DNA of 5,131 nt from Ignavibacteriaceae bacterium (GTDB lineage Bacteria > Bacteroidota > Ignavibacteria > Ignavibacteriales > Ignavibacteriaceae). The stretch is taken from contig JARLHB010000141.1 in the NCBI GenBank assembly GCA_031292465.1, positions 1-5,131 of the forward strand, written 5' to 3'. This document shows, in pieces, positions 1-4,416 of this stretch. The position numbers and the translations under genes were made by a program. The number at the start of each line of letters is the position of its first letter. The stretch's first letter is position 1. The notes under the pieces were generated by a model. It saw only the letters and a program-made list of their open reading frames with translations, did not search any database and was not told where the DNA came from.

Positions 1-13
1 AGGTTTATTTAAA

Positions 14-23
14 AGGTTAAACC
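14..23. promoter_or_regulatory. candidate autoregulatory site upstream of the Crp/Fnr gene
   Basis: The segment contains the perfect 9-bp palindrome GGTTAAACC (15-23) and the heptamer AGGTTAA (14-20). The same heptamer forms the right side of the palindrome at 653-666 in front of the next gene. A longer inverted repeat, GGTTTA (2-7) with TAAACC (18-23), overlaps it. The site lies about 40 bases before the regulator's start codon, a plausible place for autoregulation. It lacks the full TTAAC-N4-GTTAA form, so it is a weak candidate based on shared sequence only. Confidence 0.3.
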
Positions 24-61
24 AACATTTCTATTTTAGCTGTAATTGTTTATATTTAAAT

Positions 62-643
62 ATGTTTGATATGCTGCGCACACATATTTTAGAAAGGGTG
101 AAGATTACTGATGATGAATTCGCCCTTGCTACCACTTTTTTTATTCCTAAGAAAATAAGAAGAAGGCAGTTCCTTTTGCAGGCAGGGGATGTATGCAAAT
201 ATGTTGCCTTTGTATCTAAAGGCTGCCTCCGGTGCTACTCAATTGATGAGAAAGGGGAAGAACATATCGTTCAGTTTGCCATAGAAGGGTGGTGGATATC
301 AGATATGAAAAGTTTCCTTACAAACCAGCCTGCTATATATAGTATTGACGCTCTTGAAGATTCCGAAGTCTTATTAATTGACCGGACTAATCAGGACAAG
401 CTCTGCACCACAGTTCCTAAGTGCGAACATTATTTTAAGCTCCTTATGGAAACCAGCAACAGTACAGCATCAATCAGGATTGCAGATTTGATTGGCACAT
501 CTGCAGAAAACCGCTATTTAACTTTTCTCAATAATTACCCTGAAATTGTTCAGCGCGTTCCTCAAAATCAGATTGCATCATATCTCGGCATTGCTCCACA
601 ATCGTTAAGCCGTATCCGCAAAGAACTCTCCGAAAAGAAGTAG
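62..643 (+). CDS. Crp/Fnr-family transcriptional regulator, Bacteroidota type
   Basis: A 193-residue cytoplasmic DNA-binding regulator. Residues about 15-110 read as the cyclic-nucleotide-binding-like beta-roll (GDVCKYVAFVSKGCLR at 42-57, then YSIDEKGEEHIVQF). The C-terminus (166-188, VPQNQIASYLGIAPQSLSRIRKE) is a Crp-type helix-turn-helix. The region matching the cAMP pocket of E. coli CRP (GE...R-S/T-A) is replaced by WWISDMKSFLTNQPAIYSID, so cAMP binding is unlikely and the effector is unknown. The recognition helix has Gln180-x-x-Ser183-Arg184 where FNR has Glu-x-x-Ser-Arg. Five cysteines are present (45, 55, 58, 115, 121), including a C-x2-C pair, but there is no N-terminal FNR-type Fe-S cluster motif. 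The start at 62 has no clear Shine-Dalgarno; a second in-frame ATG lies at 71. It precedes, and probably controls, the three genes downstream through the palindrome at 653-666. Family assignment is firm; target and signal are inference. Confidence 0.9.
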   Translation: MFDMLRTHILERVKITDDEFALATTFFIPKKIRRRQFLLQAGDVCKYVAFVSKGCLRCYSIDEKGEEHIVQFAIEGWWISDMKSFLTNQPAIYSIDALEDSEVLLIDRTNQDKLCTTVPKCEHYFKLLMETSNSTASIRIADLIGTSAENRYLTFLNNYPEIVQRVPQNQIASYLGIAPQSLSRIRKELSEKK

Positions 644-652
644 ATTCTCCCG

Positions 653-666
653 TTAACATAGGTTAA
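653..666. promoter_or_regulatory. probable Crp/Fnr-type operator, TTAAC-N4-GTTAA
   Basis: This is a perfect inverted repeat with 5-bp arms (TTAAC 653-657, GTTAA 662-666) and a 4-base spacer ATAG. That is the geometry of FNR-family sites (TTGAT-N4-ATCAA). It begins 10 bases after the stop of the Crp/Fnr gene and 115 bases before the next start. TTAACAT is repeated directly at 676-682, 23 bases (about two helical turns) downstream of its copy at 653-659, suggesting a second half-site. A TATAAT hexamer abuts the right arm. Position and symmetry are seen; binding by the adjacent regulator is inferred. Confidence 0.5.
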
Positions 667-672
667 TATAAT
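667..672 (+). promoter_or_regulatory. possible -10 element (TATAAT)
   Basis: A perfect TATAAT directly follows the palindrome at 653-666. No convincing -35 lies 16-18 bases upstream (the sequence there is ATTCTC-like), and the Bacteroidota -7 form TAnnTTTG is not present. If it is used, transcription would start near 679 and the palindrome would sit in the -35/-10 spacer, implying repression. In AT-rich DNA a chance match is quite possible. Confidence 0.3.
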
Positions 673-683
673 TTCTTAACATG

Positions 684-707
684 CGTGAATGCACAGGGCA
701 TTCAACG
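684..707 (+). promoter_or_regulatory. stem-loop in the leader between the regulator and the oxidoreductase gene
   Basis: TGAATGC (686-692) pairs perfectly with GCATTCA (698-704) around a 5-base loop ACAGG. With A705 bulged, CG 684-685 also pairs with CG 706-707. A run of five T's comes at 714-718, ten bases from the extended stem, so it is not a classic intrinsic terminator. It could be a weak terminator or attenuator for regulator read-through, a leader hairpin, or a second dyad operator. The pairing is seen; the function is unknown. Confidence 0.4.
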
Positions 708-767
708 AATGTATTTTTCCGGTGTTATTAAAAACGAATTGACATCAAAAAAAAAGGAATTAAATCT

Positions 768-1427
768 ATGAAAAAGACAATAGCAGTTATCGGAGCCGCC
801 GGCAATATGGGATCCGGCATAACAACAAATCTTGCAAAAGCAGGTTACAGGGTATTAATTGCTGGGAATGATCAATCCAAATTAAGCAGCTTATTAACTA
901 AGATTAAATCCAACACTCCCAACGCCGATGTGGAAATAATAGATTGCTCAAAAGAGGCAAGCTGGGAAGCCGACATAATTATTCCTGCTATTTCTTATCA
1001 GGCGCAGGCGGCAGTGGCATCTAAGATAAAAGACGTGGTAACGGGTAAAATAGTTATTAGCTTGGCCAATCCGTTAAACGATACTTATGATGGCTTGTTA
1101 ACTGGCGCTACAACCAGCGCTGCAGAAGAATTAGCAAAGCTTCTTCCGAATTCAAAAGTTGTAAAAGCATTTAATACTGTATTTGCCGCGGACTTTAATA
1201 CACCTAAGCTTGGCGGGAATACCTTTGATGTGTTTGTTGCCGGCGATGATGAAGAAGCAGTATCCGAGGTTTCTGAGATAGTAAAAGATGCAGGCTTCAA
1301 TCCTTTGGCAGCGGGCAAACTGGCGGTAAGCCGTACACTGGAAAACATGATGCTAATGCTTATCGGGTTATCAATGAAAAATAATTACAACTGGCTTGCC
1401 GGCTGGAAAGTTTTACATAACGCATAA
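768..1427 (+). CDS. NAD(P)-binding oxidoreductase, F420-dependent NADP reductase-like family
   Basis: A 219-residue, probably cytoplasmic Rossmann-fold protein. The N-terminus has beta-strand plus GxxGxxG (VIGAAGNMGSG, residues 7-17), the dinucleotide-binding loop. NPL (101-103), SAAEELA (117-123) and VKAFNTV (132-138) are typical of the F420_oxidored / NADPH-dependent F420 reductase-like family. Length fits this compact family, which lacks a large C-terminal catalytic domain. The loop after strand 2 reads AGNDQSK rather than the SRR-like sequence that grips the NADP 2'-phosphate in archaeal F420:NADP reductases, so cofactor preference is open. F420 synthesis is not expected in this lineage, so F420 is a doubtful substrate. 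An AAGGA Shine-Dalgarno (754-758) lies 9 bases before the ATG and supports this start. It is first of the three genes behind the candidate operator. Fold is firm, substrate unknown. Confidence 0.85.
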   Translation: MKKTIAVIGAAGNMGSGITTNLAKAGYRVLIAGNDQSKLSSLLTKIKSNTPNADVEIIDCSKEASWEADIIIPAISYQAQAAVASKIKDVVTGKIVISLANPLNDTYDGLLTGATTSAAEELAKLLPNSKVVKAFNTVFAADFNTPKLGGNTFDVFVAGDDEEAVSEVSEIVKDAGFNPLAAGKLAVSRTLENMMLMLIGLSMKNNYNWLAGWKVLHNA

Positions 1428-1463
1428 TAATTAAAATTTAAAAAAATAAAAGGAAACACTACT

Positions 1464-2051
1464 ATGAAACAATATATAAATACTCTTGCAATAATAATCT
1501 TAATAAGTGCATCATCATTTGCGCAGTCGCTCTGGAAGGTTGACCCGGTTCATTCCAAAGTAACCTTCACTATCGAACATTTAATGATTTCTCACGTTGA
1601 AGGCGAGTTCAAATCCTTTAACGGTACGGTTAAAAGCAGCACTTCGGAAAGCGTGGGCGGTGTTGTTGATTTTTCTGCCGATGTAAACAGCATAAGTACT
1701 AATGTGGAAATGCGCGACCATCATTTAAAGACGGATGATTTCTTTAACGCAGAAAAATATCCCCAAATGACCTTCCACAGCGTAGCATGGAAGGAAGTCG
1801 GGAAGAACCATTATACACTTACAGGCGATTTGACTATACGGGATAAAACGCACCGCGTGGACTTTGATGTTGTATACGGCGGAACCGTGGTTGATAATTT
1901 CGGCAATACCAAATCCGGTTTTACTGCAACCACTAAAATTAATCGGTTTGATTACGGCCTGAAATGGAACAGCCTTACGAATGCAGGCGGCATAATCGTA
2001 GGGAAGGAAGCAGCAATAGTTTTGTATCTGGAATTTGCACCGGCTAAATAA
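1464..2051 (+). CDS. secreted YceI-family lipocalin-like protein
   Basis: A 195-residue protein of the YceI family, beta-barrel proteins known to bind polyisoprenoid or other hydrophobic ligands. Residues 1-20 form a Sec signal peptide (MKQ, hydrophobic IIILISA, then SSFA with likely cleavage before Gln21), so the product is periplasmic or exported. Family landmarks appear in order: W-K-V-D-P-V-H-S (24-31), VEGEFKSFNGTV (45-56), MRDHHLKTDDFFNAEKYP (83-100), LTIRDKTHRV (123-132), TTKINRFDYGLKWN (156-169) and a closing strand ending LYLEF (187-191). Length is normal. AAGGA (1450-1454) is 9 bases from the ATG. The gene starts 36 bases after the oxidoreductase stop with no terminator between, so co-transcription is likely. 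The ligand in this organism cannot be told from sequence; family assignment is very secure. Confidence 0.93.
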   Translation: MKQYINTLAIIILISASSFAQSLWKVDPVHSKVTFTIEHLMISHVEGEFKSFNGTVKSSTSESVGGVVDFSADVNSISTNVEMRDHHLKTDDFFNAEKYPQMTFHSVAWKEVGKNHYTLTGDLTIRDKTHRVDFDVVYGGTVVDNFGNTKSGFTATTKINRFDYGLKWNSLTNAGGIIVGKEAAIVLYLEFAPAK

Positions 2052-2101
2052 ATGTGCGAACTAACTAACAATGAAATAAAAAATTAAATCGGAGATTTGA
2101 A

Positions 2102-2695
2102 ATGAAAAATTCACTAAAATTGTTACCTTTACTTCTTATAGCAGTATTAGCAATAACACTTACGGACTGTTCAAAAAACAGCAGCGGCTACTCGCCCGAA
2201 ATGCAGGCTAAAATTGATTCAATGCAGACTGTACTGAAACAAATGGCTGACGGAAATGCGGCTCTTCAGAAAAATCTTACAACATTTGATACACTTGATT
2301 TTACAGTGTTTACAAATCAGGAATGGGTAAGGCTGCATGAAAGCCACAGCAAAGATATAAAAGTAAATTGGCCTGACGGTCATTATACAATGGGAATTGA
2401 CAGGCATATTGCAGACCTGAAAGCATTATTCGTTTATGCTCCTGATACAAGAATAAAACAACATCCTATACGTTTTGGGGACAGCAAAGGCGAATGGACT
2501 GCAGTTACCGGAATTATGGAAGGAACATTTACCAAACCAATGCCGATAGGCAACGGAAAATTCATCCCGCCGACAGGCAAGACATTTGCTTTGCCTATGT
2601 GTACAATTGGCCACTGGAAAAACGGAATAATGGTTGAAGAATCATTGTTCTGGGATAACCAAACTTACATGAAACAAATTGGGCTGGCTAAGTAG
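2102..2695 (+). CDS. probable lipoprotein with SnoaL/NTF2-like (ester cyclase-type) domain
   Basis: A 197-residue exported protein. Residues 5-20 are a hydrophobic signal segment followed by LTDC-SKN with Cys23, resembling a lipobox. Asp at -1 is unusual (Gly/Ala/Ser is normal), so lipidation is likely but not certain. Residues 31-60 are a polar, heptad-like helix (MQAKIDSMQTVLKQM, then ALQKNL), perhaps a short coiled coil holding the domain off the membrane. Residues about 66-195 match the SnoaL-like/ester cyclase branch of the NTF2 fold. A conserved C-terminal block runs FALPMCTIGHWKNGIMVEE (162-180), then FWDNQTYMKQIGL (183-195). This family includes polyketide cyclases and many proteins of unknown activity, and no substrate can be named. 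GGAG (2091-2094) sits 7 bases before the ATG. It is last in the cluster, 50 bases after the YceI gene and just before the terminator. Confidence 0.82.
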   Translation: MKNSLKLLPLLLIAVLAITLTDCSKNSSGYSPEMQAKIDSMQTVLKQMADGNAALQKNLTTFDTLDFTVFTNQEWVRLHESHSKDIKVNWPDGHYTMGIDRHIADLKALFVYAPDTRIKQHPIRFGDSKGEWTAVTGIMEGTFTKPMPIGNGKFIPPTGKTFALPMCTIGHWKNGIMVEESLFWDNQTYMKQIGLAK

Positions 2696-2747
2696 CAAAT
2701 TGACTAAAGATAAAATTCTAAGAAAGTTATAGTAACAAGTAAACATC

Positions 2748-2802
2748 TGCGCCGTGAGAGCCCTTACAGAAAAAGTAAAAAATCTTACGGTGCATTTTTT
2801 TT
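2748..2802 (+). terminator. intrinsic terminator of the plus-strand cluster
   Basis: The 11-base arm 2748-2758 (TGCGCCGTGAG) pairs with 2784-2794 (CTTACGGTGCA), with two G-U pairs and no mismatches, and eight T's follow at 2795-2802. The 25-base loop is long. On the minus strand the two G-U pairs become A-C mismatches and no U-run follows, so it serves the plus strand only. CTTAC occurs twice (2763-2767 and 2784-2788), so GTGAG (2754-2758) could also form a small competing hairpin with the nearer copy. Confidence 0.75.
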
Positions 2803-2823
2803 ATAACAATATAAAAAGCAAAA

Positions 2824-4047
2824 TCACTTTAGCAAAAGTAGTTTTCTAGTCTCTACATAATTACCAGATTGCATCCGGTAGAAATAAATTCCGCTTGATA
2901 GATTACTGCCGTTAAATTGCATAGAATAATTACCCGCGGTTTTTTGTCCTTTAACCAATGTTTTAATTTCTCTGCCGATGGCATCATATAATTTTATGGT
3001 TACAAATTCTGATTTAGGTAGAGAATAATCGATTGTAGTTGTTGGGTTAAAGGGATTAGGAAAATTCTGCTGTAAGGAAAAACTTGTTGGCAAATTATTT
3101 AGTCGATTTTTAACATCGGTTATTACTTCTGAAAGTGGTCTCATCCAAATACCGTTGTTTAGTGTACTTATAAAGATATATGCTCCACTAACAGCAAATG
3201 AAATAACAATAATATCGTTATTCAAACCATCATTCACTGCAGCCCAATTTGTTCCATTGTTAGTCGAAAGATAAACTCCTCCACCGGTTCCGGCAAATAT
3301 GTTTGTCCCGTTAACAAAAAGTGAATTTGCATAGGGATATGCCATGCCATTTTTGACCGCTACCCAGTTTGTCCCACTGTCGGTTGAAAGATAAACACCG
3401 TCATTAATTGCGGCAAAGAGATTCGTTCCCTGAACAGCGAGTGAATAAACATATTTATTCGTAAAACAATGTTTGATAAAATACCAACTTCCTCCATAAT
3501 TAGTAAAATAATAAATGCCATTATACCCAGTACCCACAAAAAGACTCGTACCATTAATAGCAAGTGATGTAATTTCATTGCCATCCAGGACATTATCAAT
3601 TATTCCCCAGCTTGTCCCATTGTCAGATGAAACCTTAAGGCTGGTTCCACCGGCAAAAAGATCGGTACCTGTGTCGGTAATTCTGGTAGCAAAGGTTTTT
3701 ACAAGAGTGGGGTAAGGGTTCAAATTATTATTAGCTGAAACTGCAGTCCAATTTGTTCCGTTATTCGTGGAAATAAATACTCCCTCATAAGTTCCGGCAA
3801 AAAGATTATTTCCGGTAACGGCAAGCGCATTAACATAATTGTTAGTCAGGCCGCTATCAATCGCAGTCCAGTTTGTTCCATTATCTGTAGAAATAAATAC
3901 TCCGTTCTCCCACGTGCCTGCAATGAGGTTTTTGCCGGAGACAGCCATGGATGTGATACGCATTCCCCTCGGTGCATTTGTCTGTATCCACTGCGCATTA
4001 ACTGCTGCACAAAACAATACGATGAGAAATAGTGATTTTTTATACAT
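2824..4047 (-). CDS. type IX-secreted Asp-box beta-propeller protein with Por sorting domain
   Basis: A 407-residue secreted protein. Residues 1-18 are a Sec signal peptide (KKSLFLIVLFCAAVNA, cleavage before Gln19). Residues about 28-305 hold repeats of roughly 40 residues. Each has a hydrophobic strand, a (T)NLFAGT-like strand, and an Asp-box S-T-D/N-x-G-T-x-W. The box tryptophans are at 60, 100, 147, 188, 228 and 268, followed by a final partial blade (NNGIWMRPL, 297-305), which fits a seven-bladed propeller of the BNR/sortilin/Ycf48-like type. Residues about 320-407 are the T9SS type A sorting domain (NFPNPFNPTTTI 328-339, IKLYDAIGREIKTL, GIYFYRM, final KLLLLK), normally removed after export through the outer membrane. 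GGAG on the minus strand (complement 4053-4056) is 5 bases from the ATG. Such propellers usually bind partners or glycans; no catalytic site is identifiable, so the function is unknown. Confidence 0.88.
   Translation of the reverse strand: MYKKSLFLIVLFCAAVNAQWIQTNAPRGMRITSMAVSGKNLIAGTWENGVFISTDNGTNWTAIDSGLTNNYVNALAVTGNNLFAGTYEGVFISTNNGTNWTAVSANNNLNPYPTLVKTFATRITDTGTDLFAGGTSLKVSSDNGTSWGIIDNVLDGNEITSLAINGTSLFVGTGYNGIYYFTNYGGSWYFIKHCFTNKYVYSLAVQGTNLFAAINDGVYLSTDSGTNWVAVKNGMAYPYANSLFVNGTNIFAGTGGGVYLSTNNGTNWAAVNDGLNNDIIVISFAVSGAYIFISTLNNGIWMRPLSEVITDVKNRLNNLPTSFSLQQNFPNPFNPTTTIDYSLPKSEFVTIKLYDAIGREIKTLVKGQKTAGNYSMQFNGSNLSSGIYFYRMQSGNYVETRKLLLLK
3238..3903 (-). repeat. internal tandem repeats encoding propeller blades
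   Basis: The blade repeats are still recognisable in the DNA. The segments 3743-3783 and 3863-3903 are exactly 120 bases apart and differ at only 5 of 41 positions. A related copy begins near 3238 (GCAGCCCAATTTGTTCCATT). The period of about 120 bases equals 40 codons, the blade length. This suggests blades arose by in-frame duplication and some have diverged little. The middle blades (W147, W188) are less similar. Confidence 0.7.
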
Positions 4048-4416
4048 AGAATCTCCACTGATTTAAATCTAAAACGTAATAATCCCTTTTGAATTAATTG
4101 TATGCACATAATTAAATTGATAATTATATGCAATAATTCCCATGCTTCCACCCTTGAAAAGTTATAAGAATAAATAAATTATATCTAACAGCTAAAGGTA
4201 CCAGTCTATCGACAGGCAGGCACAAAAACTTATAAGGAATTTTCTCACTGGTAGAAAGTTCGGAATAAGTATAAGCAAATGTAACAAATTCAGGAAATGA
4301 ATGTCAAAATAATATCAATACAACGGGTTTGAACTGAAAACTAAAGATTAAAAAGGCAGGCTTTTATTTATTACAATTAATATGTTTATATCTTAAATAA
4401 AATGGACAGTTATTTA
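4048..4416. other. AT-rich intergenic region between eutC and the propeller gene
   Basis: This 369-base gap has no credible coding sequence on either strand; the open stretch running into it at 3846-4151 on the minus strand is an off-frame shadow of the propeller gene. It contains the propeller gene's Shine-Dalgarno, the imperfect palindrome around 4091-4139, a short GC-rich patch at 4201-4221, and a weak A/T hairpin at 4351-4365. Promoters for the propeller gene should lie here, but I cannot pick one with confidence. No tRNA-like fold was evident. Confidence 0.6.
4091..4139. promoter_or_regulatory. large imperfect palindrome upstream of the propeller gene
   Basis: TGCACATAATTA (4103-4114) and TAATTATATGCA (4121-4132) are inverted repeats matching at 11 of 12 positions around a 6-base centre, AATTGA. 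An outer pair, GAATTA (4091-4096) with TAATTC (4134-4139), extends it across an asymmetric internal loop. It lies 56-85 bases upstream of the propeller start codon (inner arms), where an operator or a leader hairpin would be expected. There is no U-run, so it is not a terminator. High A+T makes partial symmetry easier by chance, but the GC-containing ends (TGCA) also match. Confidence 0.4.

Noticed and set aside
739..744. TTGACA, a perfect -35 hexamer before the oxidoreductase gene
   Set aside because: A -10 at the proper distance would overlap the start codon (762-767, AAATCT), and the Shine-Dalgarno lies in between.
1085..1348. 87-codon open frame on the minus strand inside the oxidoreductase gene
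   Set aside because: It is antisense to a well-supported gene and has no recognisable domain; similar antisense frames at 2219-2407 and 2426-2614 are rejected for the same reason.
2052..2087. 11-codon mini-ORF between the YceI and SnoaL genes
   Set aside because: It has no ribosome site and no evidence of selection; it is ordinary intergenic sequence.
2801..2814. TTATA-ACAA-TATAA dyad as a terminator for the propeller gene
   Set aside because: The stem contains only A-T pairs and is followed by A's, not T's, on the minus strand.
3515..3715. Open frames on the plus strand inside the propeller gene (also 3839-4066) and on the minus strand (3360-3599)
   Set aside because: They are shadows of the repeat-coding strand, with low-complexity content and no ribosome site.
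3846..4151. 101-codon open frame on the minus strand
   Set aside because: It overlaps the propeller gene in another frame, has no family-like sequence, and begins in AT-rich spacer.
4241..4257. TTTCT-CACTGGT-AGAAA inverted repeat
   Set aside because: Short 5-bp arms in AT-rich DNA; not distinguishable from chance.
4351..4365. AAAAG-GCAGG-CTTTT as a eutC terminator on the minus strand
   Set aside because: The stem is only 5 bp with one G-C pair, too weak to call despite the adjoining T's on the minus strand.
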